A DNA stretch of 64,000 nt from Streptomyces roseofulvus (GCF_039534915.1 NZ_BAAAWE010000001.1:2542001-2606000); one strand, 5' to 3'; positions 54,226 through 63,143 are shown, counted from the stretch's first letter. Notes: generated from the letters alone by a model not told the origin. Numbers and translations are program-made.

Positions 54226-54711
54226 ATGGCCCGCATGACCTGGATCTTCTCTCCCGAGCGCGTCGACACCCCGGACGCCACCGCACTGCGCCGCGACTAC
54301 TTCGGCGATGTCGCGGGCCGCTACTACGGACGCGTGCTGAGCGAGGACGAGTACGACGACGAGATGATCGCCGAGGGTCTTGAGCTGCTCGCACCGCCCG
54401 CCGGGGAGTTCCTGGTCGGGCGGTACGACGGGGAGGCCGCCGCGTGCGGCGGCCTCGTGCTGCTCGACGCCGAACGGGCCGAGCTGACCCGGGTGTTCGT
54501 CCGCCACGCCTTCCGCGGCCGCGGCGGCGCCGACCTCCTCGTGGACGGCCTGGAGCAGGCCGCCCGCGCGCTCGGCGCCCGCCGGACCGTGCTCAACACC
54601 CGGCTCGACCTGGTCGAGGCGCGGGCGCTGTACGCGCGGCACGGGTACCGGGAGATCCCGGCGTACTGCTCGGGGCCGTACATGGAGGTCTGGTACGGCA
54701 AGGAGCTCTGA
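54226..54711 (+). CDS. GNAT N-acetyltransferase
   Basis: 161 residues. Central VGRYDGEAAACGGLVLLD, then AELTRVFVRHAFRGRGGADLLVDGLEQAA with the acetyl-CoA loop RGRGGA and a late LVEARALYARHGYREIP motif. Typical GNAT of the Acetyltransf_1 type; acceptor unknown. Start ATG 54226 or 54235, no clear ribosome site. Confidence 0.85.
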   Translation: MARMTWIFSPERVDTPDATALRRDYFGDVAGRYYGRVLSEDEYDDEMIAEGLELLAPPAGEFLVGRYDGEAAACGGLVLLDAERAELTRVFVRHAFRGRGGADLLVDGLEQAARALGARRTVLNTRLDLVEARALYARHGYREIPAYCSGPYMEVWYGKEL

Positions 54712-54728
54712 TGCTCCGGCCCTCCGGG

Positions 54729-55535
54729 TCAGCTGTTCCAGACGACGACGTCGAAGGTGGCGTTGGTCTCGCTGCCGAGGCCGTCGAGCTTCTTGACGGT
54801 CAGCCGGACGAGCCGGCCGTCGCCGGTGCGGCCGCAGACGGCCAGACCGGTCTTCAGCCGGATGTCGTTCGAGGTGCCGAGGGTCTCGACGACGCCCGCG
54901 CAGTCGGCGTGCGTCGGAGCCTTCGGCCCCTCCCAGACGAGGGCCTTGGCGTTGTTGTCGGGCCGCAGCATGTGGTCGCCGAACGGGTAGACGGCGAAGT
55001 CGTTGTCGCGGCCGCTCTCGGACTCCACGGGCGGCGCGGCGTCGAAATCCTTGTCGTCCGTGTACGAGATGACCAGCGGCCCCTGCCACCGGACCGTGCC
55101 GGGCGCGGGCCCGCTCGGGGAGGCCTCCGCCGTCGTCTCCTCGGCGGCGGGCGCGGCGGTGTCCCCGGTCGCGTCCGTGTCCGGGGTGGCCGGTGAGGGC
55201 GGTGTGTCCGTGGTCGGCTTGTCGTCCGCCGCCGGGGTGGGCCCCGCCGAGGTCGTCACGGGCGCCGGGGCGGCCTGCCGGTCGTCGTCGTCCTGGTTCA
55301 CCAGGAACGTGCCGACGACGCCGATCACGGCGGCCACCAGGGTCGCCGCCGCGCCGATCCAGGCGCCCCGGTTCGTGTGTGTCCGGCCCGGCGGGACGCT
55401 CGGCGGCGGGGCCGTCGGCGGTTGCGGAGCACCGTAGGCCCCGTACGCCGGCCCCGCCTGCGGCGGTCCCTGTGGCGGCCCCTGTGGCGGCGGCGGCCAG
55501 CCCTGGCCCGGCTCGTGGCTGCTCATCCTGTCCAT
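54729..55535 (-). CDS. Single-pass membrane protein with Pro-rich N-terminus
   Basis: 268 residues. N-terminal Pro/Gln-rich cytoplasmic tail (GPPQGPPQAGPAYGAYG), one membrane segment (about 58-78, GAWIGAAATLVAAVIGVVGTFLV in part), a Thr/Ala/Pro/Asp linker (about 85-145) and a C-terminal extracellular domain with a DxxDF and two cysteine positions (HADCAGV, LAVCGRTGDGR). No family recognised; resembles many Streptomyces surface proteins. ATG 55535 or 55526. Confidence 0.72.
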   Translation of the reverse strand: MDRMSSHEPGQGWPPPPQGPPQGPPQAGPAYGAYGAPQPPTAPPPSVPPGRTHTNRGAWIGAAATLVAAVIGVVGTFLVNQDDDDRQAAPAPVTTSAGPTPAADDKPTTDTPPSPATPDTDATGDTAAPAAEETTAEASPSGPAPGTVRWQGPLVISYTDDKDFDAAPPVESESGRDNDFAVYPFGDHMLRPDNNAKALVWEGPKAPTHADCAGVVETLGTSNDIRLKTGLAVCGRTGDGRLVRLTVKKLDGLGSETNATFDVVVWNS

Positions 55536-55595
55536 CCCCCTGTGACTGGAGTCGATCTTCGGCAGGACAGCGTACCGATCACCCCTGAGCCCCCG

Positions 55596-57677
55596 TCAGG
55601 CCCGGTGGTCCCGGGGCGGTTCCGGGGCGCGGGGGTGCTCCGCGTCGGAGCCGCAGAGTTCCGCGTTGAGCTCCGTGACCAGCTGTACGAGGTCGGTGGG
55701 GCGGTCGGGGCCCCACCAGTCGCCGAGGAGCGCGGCGAGGGACTCCTCGCGGGCCTCGGCGAGGCGGGCGGCGGTCGCGGCACCGGTGTCGGTGAGGACC
55801 AGCCGGAGCCCCTCGCGCCGGGCGAGCCGCCGCTCCTCGACCTCCCGGGCCGCGTCGGTGATCACCCGGAGCGGTACGGGGACGGTCTCGGCGAGCCGGG
55901 CGGGTTCGACGCCGCCGTGGCGGCGGATGCGCAGCAGCAGCCAGCTGGAGGCGGGGGCCAGGTCGAGCCCCGCGCGGGCGGTGATCCTCTCGTAGATCTC
56001 CTTGCGGCCCTCGCGGGAGCCGAGCACGGACAGGGCGCGGGCGGCCTCCTCGTACGAGGTGCGCTCGACCGGGTTGGAGGCGAGGGTCTGGCTGGTGTCC
56101 GGCGCGGTGACGGAGGCGCGGAGCGGGTCCTCCCGGAGGAACCAGGCGACGACGAAGGCGACGAGGACGACCGGCGCCGCGTACAGGAAGACGTCCGTGA
56201 TGGAGGTGGCGTACGCGTGCAGCACCTCGGGGCGCAGCTCGGGCGGGAGCCGGTCGACGGCGCGCGGGTCGGCGGCGACCTGGCCGGCCCCGGTGCCCGG
56301 CGGGAGCGGCGTGCCGGCGTCGGCGGCGCGGGCGAAGACGTCCTCCAGCTTGTGGGTGAGCCGGTTGGTGAAGATCGTGCCGAAGACGGCGACGCCGAAG
56401 GAGGCGCCGATGGAGCGGAAGAAGGTCGCGCCGGAGGTGGCGACGCCCAGGTCCTCGTATCCGACGGCGTTCTGCACGACGAGGACGAGCACCTGCATGA
56501 CCAGGCCGAGTCCGGCGCCGAAGACGAAGAAGTACAGGCTCATCTGCCAGGTGGGCGTCGTCTCGGTCAGCTCGTTGAGGAGCAGCAGGCCGAGTGCGGT
56601 GACGGCGGTGCCGGCGATCGGGAAGACCTTCCAGCGGCCGGTCCGCGACACGATCTGGCCGGAGGCGGTGGAGGTGAGCAGCATGCCGACGACCATCGGC
56701 AGCATGTGCACGCCGGACATGGTGGGGCTGACGCCTTGGACGACCTGGAGGAAGGTCGGCAGGTAGGTCATCGCGCCGAACATGGCGAAGCCGATGACGA
56801 AGCTGATGACCGAGACGAGGGTGAAGGTGCGGATCCGGAAGAGTTTGAGCGGCAGGACGGGTTCGGCGGCCCGCCGCTCGACGGCCACGAAGCAGACGAG
56901 CAGGACGGCGCCGAGCAGCGCGAGCCCGATGATCTGCGGCGACCCCCACGCCCAGGTGGTGCCGCCGAGGGAGGCGACGAGGACCAGGCAGGTGGCGACG
57001 GAGGCGATGAGGAAGGTGCCGAGGTAGTCGATGGTGTGGCGGGTGGCGCGGACCGGGATGTGCAGGACGGCGGCGATGACGAAGAGGGCGACGACGCCGA
57101 TGGGGAGGTTGATGTAGAAGACCCAGCGCCAGGAGAGCTGTTCGGTGAAGAACCCGCCGAGCAGGGGGCCGAGGACGCTGGTGGCGCCGAAGACGGCACC
57201 GAAGAGCCCCTGGTACCTGCCGCGTTCCCGGGGTGGCACGAGGTCCCCGACGATCGCCATCGACAGCACCATGAGCCCGCCGCCGCCGAGGCCCTGGACC
57301 GCCCGGAAGGCGATGAGCTGGGGCATGTTCTGGGCGATGCCGCAGAGGGCGGAGCCGATGAGGAAGAGGACGATGGCTCCCTGGAAGAGCTTCTTCCGCC
57401 CGTACTGGTCGCCCAGCTTGCCCCACAGCGGCGTCGCGGCCGTGGAGGCGAGCATGTAGGCGGTGACCACCCAGGAGAGGTGCTCCATGCCGCCGAGCTC
57501 GCTGACGATGGTGGGGAGGGCGGTGGAGACGATCGTCTGGTCGAGGGCGGCGAGCAGCATGCCGAGGAGCAGTGCGCCGATCGCGACGAGCACGGTACGA
57601 CGGCTCTGCCCCTCGCCCGGCGCCGGGACGGGCTCCGGCTCCCCGCCGGGTCGCGGCGGGCTGGTCTCCTGGGCCAT
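55596..57677 (-). CDS. MFS efflux pump fused to a MarR-like winged-helix domain
   Basis: 693 residues. Residues about 25-535: 14-helix DHA2 transporter (LDQTIVSTALPTI in helix 1, GKLGDQYGRKK motif A, GPLLGGFFTEQLSWRWVF motif C). A C-terminal cytoplasmic domain from about 545 (TSYEEAARALSVLGSREGRKEIYERI, LAPASSWLLLRIRRHGGVEPARLAE, LRLVLTDTGAATAARL) looks like a MarR winged helix. Transporter and putative sensor or regulator are thus one protein. Similar long EmrB-like proteins exist in streptomycetes; the function of the tail is not established. Start ATG 57677. Confidence 0.88.
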   Translation of the reverse strand: MAQETSPPRPGGEPEPVPAPGEGQSRRTVLVAIGALLLGMLLAALDQTIVSTALPTIVSELGGMEHLSWVVTAYMLASTAATPLWGKLGDQYGRKKLFQGAIVLFLIGSALCGIAQNMPQLIAFRAVQGLGGGGLMVLSMAIVGDLVPPRERGRYQGLFGAVFGATSVLGPLLGGFFTEQLSWRWVFYINLPIGVVALFVIAAVLHIPVRATRHTIDYLGTFLIASVATCLVLVASLGGTTWAWGSPQIIGLALLGAVLLVCFVAVERRAAEPVLPLKLFRIRTFTLVSVISFVIGFAMFGAMTYLPTFLQVVQGVSPTMSGVHMLPMVVGMLLTSTASGQIVSRTGRWKVFPIAGTAVTALGLLLLNELTETTPTWQMSLYFFVFGAGLGLVMQVLVLVVQNAVGYEDLGVATSGATFFRSIGASFGVAVFGTIFTNRLTHKLEDVFARAADAGTPLPPGTGAGQVAADPRAVDRLPPELRPEVLHAYATSITDVFLYAAPVVLVAFVVAWFLREDPLRASVTAPDTSQTLASNPVERTSYEEAARALSVLGSREGRKEIYERITARAGLDLAPASSWLLLRIRRHGGVEPARLAETVPVPLRVITDAAREVEERRLARREGLRLVLTDTGAATAARLAEAREESLAALLGDWWGPDRPTDLVQLVTELNAELCGSDAEHPRAPEPPRDHRA

Positions 57678-57825
57678 GGGCGTCTCCCTGCGCGTCTCTG
57701 CCGAGCGTGTTCTCCATCCTGAGGCGAATGTCCGGATATGGCCTGCGGAGGGGTACGTGTGTTCACCCGGCGGCAGGGGCTGGCCTGCATAATCACCCCC
57801 AGTTGTATCGGGGAGGGGACAGATC

Positions 57826-59052
57826 ATGACCGGACAGGCATGTCCTGAATGCGGTGGCCGGAGACCGGGCTGCGCCTGCGCCCGCGCGGAGAGGGCGGCG
57901 GCCGAGGACTTCGACCCGCTCCGCATCAGGCCGTACGTGACGCTCGACGCGCAGGAGGGGGCCGCGGCGGAGGGCGGGACGCCGGGCCGGCCGGGGAGCG
58001 CGGCAGGGGAGGCGGCGGCGGACGAGGCGGGCGATCCGCCGACGGCCCAGCTGATGGCGATACGGCCCCCGTACGGCGCCGCCCCGTCTCATGACGCGTC
58101 CGGGGCGGGTGGTCCTGTCCCGTACGGCCACGACGGCCACGACGCCCACGCCCCGGGTCCGACCGGTGAGACCTTGAGTGGTCAGGGCTTCGGCGGTCAG
58201 AGTTTCGAAGGCCAGGGCTTCGGCGGTCAGAGTCTCGACGGTCAGGGCTTCGACGGTCCGGGTTGGGACGGCCACGACTCCCACGCCCCGGACGGCTTCG
58301 CGCCGTACGGCTCCGAGGGCGGGGCCCACGAGACGATGCCGCTGCTGCTGGGCGGGGTCGGGGCCGGCGACGCGGCGGCCGGGACGCGGCGCGGACGGTC
58401 GCGCGGACGGCGCGGCGGGCTGGTCGCGGGCATCGCGGCGGCGGCCGTGGTCGGCACGGCCGCGCTGGCCGCGGCGGTGCTCGGCGGCGAGGAGCCCGAG
58501 GACCGTGCGACGGTGCCCGAGGTGACCACGAGCGCGTCCCTGAACATCGCCGTCTCGGAGGAGCCGTCCCCGTCCTCCGCGACCCCGACGCCGACCCGCA
58601 CCCCGTCGCGGACGCCGTCCCCGGACACGCCCTCCCCGAGCGCGGCGCCCTCGACGGCCTCCCCGTCCGCGTCGGCGGAGCCGACGGCACGGCCGACGGC
58701 GACCGCCGCGCCGACCGCGACCGGCGGCACGACCCCGTCCCGCCCGGCGACGTCGGCGCCCGCGCCGCCGGTGGCCCCGACGACCGCCTCCGCGACGCCC
58801 TCGACGACGGACGCGCCCGAGGGCGCGACGCTGAGCCTCGGGGACACGGGCCCGGAGGTGGAGGAGCTCCAGACGCGCCTGCGGCTGCTGTGGGTCTACC
58901 TGGAGGAGGCCGACGGGGTGTTCGACGAGGGGCTGCAGGCGGCGCTGATCCAGTACCAGGGCCGGTTCTGGCAGCTGGAGGACCCGGAGGGCGTGTACGG
59001 CCCGGACACGCGGCGCAAGCTGGAGCAGCAGACCAAGAATCTCTACCGCTGA
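57826..59052 (+). CDS. Peptidoglycan-binding domain membrane protein
   Basis: 408 residues. N-terminal zinc-ribbon-like CPECGGRRPGCACARAE, a low-complexity region with QGFGGQSFEGQ-type repeats (about 117-145), a membrane helix (about 199-220, VAGIAAAAVVGTAALAAAVL), a long Ser/Thr/Pro stalk (about 235-330) and a C-terminal PG_binding_1 domain (about 338-405; LGDTGPEVEELQTRL, DGVFDEGLQAAL, YGPDTRRKLEQ). Likely attaches to the cell wall from the membrane. ATG 57826 follows a strong GGGGAGGGGA. Confidence 0.85.
   Translation: MTGQACPECGGRRPGCACARAERAAAEDFDPLRIRPYVTLDAQEGAAAEGGTPGRPGSAAGEAAADEAGDPPTAQLMAIRPPYGAAPSHDASGAGGPVPYGHDGHDAHAPGPTGETLSGQGFGGQSFEGQGFGGQSLDGQGFDGPGWDGHDSHAPDGFAPYGSEGGAHETMPLLLGGVGAGDAAAGTRRGRSRGRRGGLVAGIAAAAVVGTAALAAAVLGGEEPEDRATVPEVTTSASLNIAVSEEPSPSSATPTPTRTPSRTPSPDTPSPSAAPSTASPSASAEPTARPTATAAPTATGGTTPSRPATSAPAPPVAPTTASATPSTTDAPEGATLSLGDTGPEVEELQTRLRLLWVYLEEADGVFDEGLQAALIQYQGRFWQLEDPEGVYGPDTRRKLEQQTKNLYR
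58172..58262 (+). repeat. In-frame coding repeat, Gly-Gln-Gly-Phe type
   Basis: About five units of 15-18 bases around GGTCAGGGCTTCGGC / GGTCAGAGTTTCGAA give the peptide pattern GQ(G/S)(F/L)xG. DNA-level similarity between units indicates recent expansion by slippage. Confidence 0.7.
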
Positions 59053-59223
59053 CGGCGGGAGCGTGAGCGGGGCGCCGGGGGCGGGTGCGGCCCGGGGGGC
59101 GGGGGCGGGTGGCGAAGACCGCCCCCGGTTTTGTATCGTGAAAAAACAAAGTGGCCCCGCCCGTACTCCCTGACCGGCGGGCGGGACCGCTTCGTTCTCC
59201 GCACCACCCCCCTGGAGACCCCC

Positions 59224-59892
59224 ATGGCCGCCACCCCGGCAACGCTCACCGCCCGCGCTCTCCTGCTCGACATGGACGGCACCCTGGTCAACTCGGACGC
59301 CGTCGTGGAGCGCTGCTGGCGCCGCTGGGCGGACCGCCAGGGGCTGGACTCCGACGAGGTGCTGAAGGTGGTGCACGGCCGCCAGGGCTACGCGACGATG
59401 GCGATCCTCCTCCCGGACCGCCCGATGGCCGAGAACCACGCCGACAACGCGGTGATGCTGGCCGAGGAGACCGCGGACCTCGACGGCGTCGTGCCGGTGC
59501 CCGGCGCCCCCGCCTTCATGGACGCGATCGCCGGCCTCCCGCACGCCCTGGTGACCTCGGCGGACGAGCCCCTCGCCCAGGCCCGGATGGGCGCGGCGGG
59601 CCTGCGGATGCCGGCGACCCGGGTGACCGCCGAGCAGGTCGGCGCGAGCAAGCCGGACCCGGAGGGCTTCCTCAAGGGCGCCGCCGAGCTGGGCGTCGAC
59701 CCGGCCGAGTGCGTGGCCTTCGAGGACTCCGAGGCCGGCATCCAGGCCGCGAAGGCGGCCGGCATGCGCGTCGTCGGCGTGGGCCCCCGCGCGGCGGCCT
59801 TCGCCCCCGACCTCCACGTCCAGGACCTGACCGCCCTCCAGCTCTCCACCACCCCGGCCGGCACGATCACCCTGACGACCACGCGGGGCTGA
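59224..59892 (+). CDS. HAD-superfamily sugar-phosphate phosphatase-like hydrolase
   Basis: 222 residues. Motif I DMDGTL with nucleophile D16 and D18, a helical cap (about 25-95), motif II near LVTSADEP, motif III GASKPDPEGF with the lysine and motif IV AFEDSEAGIQAAKAAGM. Similar to beta-phosphoglucomutase-like/GPP phosphatases. Cytoplasmic. Upstream, at 59127-59150, lies an unusually AT-rich TTTGTATCGTGAAAAAACAAA with TTTGT/ACAAA arms, probably part of its promoter or operator. Confidence 0.9.
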   Translation: MAATPATLTARALLLDMDGTLVNSDAVVERCWRRWADRQGLDSDEVLKVVHGRQGYATMAILLPDRPMAENHADNAVMLAEETADLDGVVPVPGAPAFMDAIAGLPHALVTSADEPLAQARMGAAGLRMPATRVTAEQVGASKPDPEGFLKGAAELGVDPAECVAFEDSEAGIQAAKAAGMRVVGVGPRAAAFAPDLHVQDLTALQLSTTPAGTITLTTTRG

Positions 59893-60521
59893 CGACCCCG
59901 GGGGGCACGCGGCCACGACGGCCGGCGGCGGTACGGACTCCACGCGTGCGGGGGGCCGGGTCCGGCCGCCCCCCCCCAACACCCACCGCCGCCGCGCGGG
60001 CCCACGGGCGCCCCCACCCACGCGCACCGGGCGGCCAAGACCCATACCGGCCATGCCTGGGTCGGCACAGCGACCACCCACGCCCCACACCCCCCGCCAG
60101 GGCCGGACTCAGAGCCGGTACGACACCCCACCCGCCCCGCGGCCGCGCGGCGCACCCGCGCCCCCGCCGCCCTGACGCGCGGGCGGATCCGGAACGCCCG
60201 GCCGCCGTGCGGCGCCCCTCACGACGCCGCCCCCGCCCTCGGAGTCGTACCGAAGCACTCGGCACGGGCCACGGCGCCGGCCGCGCCGCTCCACCGGCCC
60301 GCGCCACCCACCGCTCCCCGCGCGAACGCGTCTCCCCCCGGCGGAATCCGACGCTCCGTCAGGACACGTCACACCCCTTGATGTGACGTGTCCATGTCGC
60401 CACTCTGTTACCTGGCGCATCCCCCAGCGAAACCTGGCGCCGCCACGATGACCGGGCGCCGCCCGGTACCGCACGGGGCCGGCCGAATCGCCAAGGTCCC
60501 ACCGAATCAAGGGAGTCCCCC
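59893..60521. other. 629-base non-coding region before the HNH nuclease gene
   Basis: From 59893 to about 60350 it is C/G-rich low-complexity sequence with runs of C (CCCCCCCC near 59970) and no convincing gene; the open frames have poor codon patterns and no starts with ribosome sites. The last part (60360-60521) holds a strong inverted repeat at 60362-60393, a possible promoter with TGTTACCTGG near 60406-60415, and the ribosome site of the HNH gene. Confidence 0.55.
60362..60393. promoter_or_regulatory. Perfect 12-bp inverted repeat GGACACGTCACA/TGTGACGTGTCC
   Basis: Arms at 60362-60373 and 60382-60393, spacer CCCCTTGA. It lies about 130 bases before the HNH nuclease start. The arms contain an ACGTCA core. 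Either a regulatory operator or a terminator-like structure; a lack of upstream gene on this strand for 470 bases favours a regulatory role. Confidence 0.55.
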
Positions 60522-61172
60522 ATGCCCGTCGGCAAGGTCTACGCGCGTCGAGCCGCCGTGCTCGCCTCCACCGCCGCCCTCGCCCTCACCGGCCTCGTCA
60601 CCACCGCGCCCTCCGCGCAGGCCGCGATGCCGACCCCGGTCAGCGCCGCCACCGCCCGCACCTACCTCGCCGCCCTGACGGTCAAGGCGGAAGGTTCCCT
60701 CACCGGCTACAGCCGGGACCTCTTCCCGCACTGGATCACCCAGTCCGGCACCTGCAACACCCGCGAGACCGTCCTCAAGCGGGACGGCTCGAACGTCGTC
60801 ACCGACTCCAGCTGCGCCTCCGTCAGCGGCAGTTGGTACTCGCCGTACGACGGCGCCACCTGGACCGTCGCCTCCGACCTCGACATCGACCACGTCGTCG
60901 CGCTCGCCGAGGCGTGGCGCTCCGGCGCCAACTCCTGGACCACCAGCCAGCGCCAGGCATTCGCCAACGATCTCACCCGCCCGCAGCTCATAGCCGTCAC
61001 CGACAACGTGAACCAGGCCAAGAGCGACCTCGACCCGGCCGAGTGGCTGCCCCCGCGCACCGCGTACCACTGCACCTACGCCCGCGCCTGGGTCCACACG
61101 AAGTACCACTACAACCTCAGCGTCGACGCGGCGGAGAAGAGCGCGCTCCAGTCCGTCCTCAACGGCTGCTGA
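60522..61172 (+). CDS. Secreted HNH nuclease (DUF1524/GmrSD-C like)
   Basis: 216 residues. Signal peptide (to about 35, PSAQAA). The nuclease core is seen as DIDHVVALAEAW (catalytic His after an Asp pair), then RQAFANDLTRPQLIAVTDNVNQAKSD, and the late CTYARAWVHTKYHYNLS; cysteine pairs suggest disulfides. Such secreted HNH proteins are common in streptomycetes and probably degrade external nucleic acid. ATG at 60522 follows an AAGGGAG site. Confidence 0.9.
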   Translation: MPVGKVYARRAAVLASTAALALTGLVTTAPSAQAAMPTPVSAATARTYLAALTVKAEGSLTGYSRDLFPHWITQSGTCNTRETVLKRDGSNVVTDSSCASVSGSWYSPYDGATWTVASDLDIDHVVALAEAWRSGANSWTTSQRQAFANDLTRPQLIAVTDNVNQAKSDLDPAEWLPPRTAYHCTYARAWVHTKYHYNLSVDAAEKSALQSVLNGC

Positions 61173-61339
61173 CACCAACCCCCCTGACACACCGTGAGAA
61201 CGATGTCCGCGTTCCACCCGGAAACGGCGTGAAATCGACGCGCCTGTGGTCCAGACCTGAGCCACCCTGGTCCGAACCAGAGCGGCCCTCCCCACAGGCG
61301 CGCCTTCTCCTTATGAGATGTTGAACTTGCAAGTACTAC

Positions 61340-61358
61340 TCAGGGAAGCCTAACCTGG
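61340..61358. promoter_or_regulatory. Weak DmdR/IdeR-like iron box
   Basis: TCAGGGAAGCCTAACCTGG agrees at 13 of 19 positions with the usual TTAGGTTAGGCTAACCTAA consensus. It is 68 bases upstream of the doxX-like gene, and an ACTTGCAAGT palindrome lies just upstream at 61325-61334. Suggestive only. Confidence 0.3.
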
Positions 61359-61426
61359 CGGCCGTTCGGTACCAGTCCCCCACGCCCGTCCCTCCCGGGA
61401 CGGGCCGGCCGAAGGAGCCCCCCACC

Positions 61427-61897
61427 ATGAGCACCCTGAACCAGCGCCTGCATCAGGCGCAGCCGTACGCGCTCGGCCTGTTCCGGATCGTCGTCGGCCT
61501 GCTCTTCGCCTGCCACGGCGCCGCCTCGCTCTTCGGCGTCCTCGGCGGCGCGATGGGCGGCGGCACCGTCCCCGCCGGCACCTGGCCCGGCTGGTACGCG
61601 GCGGTGATCCAGCTCGTCTGCGGCGCCCTCGTCCTCGTCGGCCTCGGCACCCGCGCCGCGGCCTTCATAGCCTCGGGCTCGATGGCGTACGCGTACTTCT
61701 GGGCCCACCAGCCGGAGGCGCTCTTCCCGCTCCAGAACGGCGGCGAGACCGCGGCCCTCTTCTGCTGGGCCTTCGCCCTCCTGATCTTCACGGGCCCGGG
61801 CGGCCTCGCGCTCGACGCCCTCTTCGGCCGCAGGGACCCGCAGGGCAACCGAAAGGCACAGGACGCCGAGCAGCAGGGCACGCCGGTCGCCGCCTGA
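61427..61897 (+). CDS. DoxX-family membrane protein
   Basis: 156 residues with four membrane helices (about 15-38, 58-76, 80-98 and 108-125) and typical LGLFRIVVGLLFACHGAASLFG, PLQNGGETAALFCWAFALL patterns. DoxX proteins are associated with quinone-linked redox and, in mycobacteria, with thiol stress complexes. ATG at 61427 with GAAGGAGC upstream. Confidence 0.88.
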   Translation: MSTLNQRLHQAQPYALGLFRIVVGLLFACHGAASLFGVLGGAMGGGTVPAGTWPGWYAAVIQLVCGALVLVGLGTRAAAFIASGSMAYAYFWAHQPEALFPLQNGGETAALFCWAFALLIFTGPGGLALDALFGRRDPQGNRKAQDAEQQGTPVAA

Positions 61898-62476
61898 CAC
61901 CACCAAGGGATCCGGGGCCGCTCCACCCCCGGATCCCGGCCCGCTCCCGATCCGGAACCGAGCCCGGGCCGTGGCCCTGTGGACCTGGCCCTGGCCCGCT
62001 GTAGCCGGGACCCACAACCGTCGAGGTCCGGATCCGGGCCGGCTCCAGCCCGGACCACCACCGCTCCCATCCGGGTCCGGGCCGGCTCCGGCCCGACCCC
62101 TCAACCTCTCCCCGGCCCGGCCCCTCACCCCCTCTCCACCCGGATCCGGTCCCGCTCAGCCGGGGACCCTGAACCGCTCCCCATCCGGATCCAGGCCCCT
62201 CTCCCCCTCCCCCGCCCCCCTTCCTCGCCCGCTTCCCCTCCTCGCCCGCTTCCCTTCCTCGCCCGCTTCCCCTCCTCGGCCGCTTCCCCTCCTCGGCCGC
62301 CCCCTCCCCCGCTCCCCTCTCTCCGCTCTCTCTCGCCCCGGATCCCCTCCGCTCTCCGCCCGCACGCCGCCCCACCCCCGCACCCGTCCCCACCCCCGCG
62401 CCCCCGTCCCCACCCCGGGCCCCCACCGAGACCCACCCGGTGGGGGCCCCGGCATCGCCGCGTAGGCTCTGCCCCT
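61898..62476. other. 579-base low-complexity intergenic region
   Basis: C-rich, strongly repetitive sequence built from CCGGATCCGG, GGGCCGGCTCC and CCCCTCTCC blocks, plus the 17-bp tandem repeat described separately at 62221. No convincing gene on either strand; the open frames are low-complexity Pro/Ser/Arg strings. It probably contains the end of the doxX transcript and the promoter of the VTT gene near its end. Confidence 0.6.
62221..62301. repeat. 17-bp tandem repeat, about 4.8 copies
   Basis: Units YTCCTCGSCCGCTTCCC at 62221, 62238, 62255, 62272 and a partial at 62289, alternating TTCC and CTCC starts. Pyrimidine-rich on the plus strand. Contiguous, with no unique spacers, hence not a CRISPR. 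Confidence 0.85.
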
Positions 62477-63115
62477 GTGAATCTGCTCGACAGCATGGGC
62501 TCGCTGAGGTCGCTGACCGCGGGCCCGTGGATCTATCCGGTGGTGGCGACGTCGATCCTGCTCGACGTCTTTCTGCCCGTGCTGCCGAGCGGCTTCCTCG
62601 TGATCTCCGCCGCCACGGCCGCCTCCGCATCCCTCGGCGCGGCCACGGCCCCGGCGGACGTCCCCTCCCTCCTCCCGCTGCTCCTGACCGCGGCGGCGGC
62701 CTCGATGCTCGGCGACTTCCTCGCGTACCGGCTGGCGCTCCGCGGCGGCCGGCGTCTGGACCGGGCGATAGCCCGCTCCCGCCGCCTCACCGTGGCGCGG
62801 GAACGTCTCGGCACCGCCCTGGCCCGCGGCGGCGGCCTGATCGTGGTCCTGGCCCGGTTCGCCCCGGCGGGCCGCTCGGTGGTCTCCCTGGGGGCGGGCG
62901 CGGCACGGCGGCGCCCGGAGGAGTTCCTGCCCTGGTCGGCCCTGGCGGCGGTGACCTGGGCCTCGTACAGCGTGGGGCTGGGCTGGCTCGGCGGGGCGTG
63001 GCTGGGCGCGACCTGGTTCAGCGCGGGGGTCTCGACCCTGGCGCTGCTGCTGGCGGGCGGCCTGGCCGGCTATCTCATACGGCGTCCGGGTGCGGCTCCG
63101 GCGGCGGCGTCCTGA
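62477..63115 (+). CDS. VTT-domain (DedA/SNARE-associated) membrane protein
   Basis: 212 residues, four to five membrane helices. VTT/DedA-like features: reentrant N-terminal LPSGFLVISAAT segment, SMLGDFLAYRLALRGGRRLD, VLARFAPAGRSVVSLGAGAARRRPEEFLPWSALAAVTWASYS region (seen as its VLARFAPAGRSVVSLGAG and PWSALAAV parts). DedA family proteins act in undecaprenyl-phosphate or lipid transport across the membrane. GTG start at 62477, no better in-frame start. Confidence 0.85.
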   Translation: MNLLDSMGSLRSLTAGPWIYPVVATSILLDVFLPVLPSGFLVISAATAASASLGAATAPADVPSLLPLLLTAAAASMLGDFLAYRLALRGGRRLDRAIARSRRLTVARERLGTALARGGGLIVVLARFAPAGRSVVSLGAGAARRRPEEFLPWSALAAVTWASYSVGLGWLGGAWLGATWFSAGVSTLALLLAGGLAGYLIRRPGAAPAAAS

Positions 63116-63143
63116 CCGAACCGGCCGGGGCCCGGCAGACCGC

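Noticed and set aside
59893..60350. Additional genes in the C-rich region after the HAD gene
   Set aside because: Open frames on both strands are low-complexity and lack starts with ribosome sites or recognisable domains.
62221..62301. Possible CRISPR array
   Set aside because: The units are contiguous 17-mers without unique spacers.
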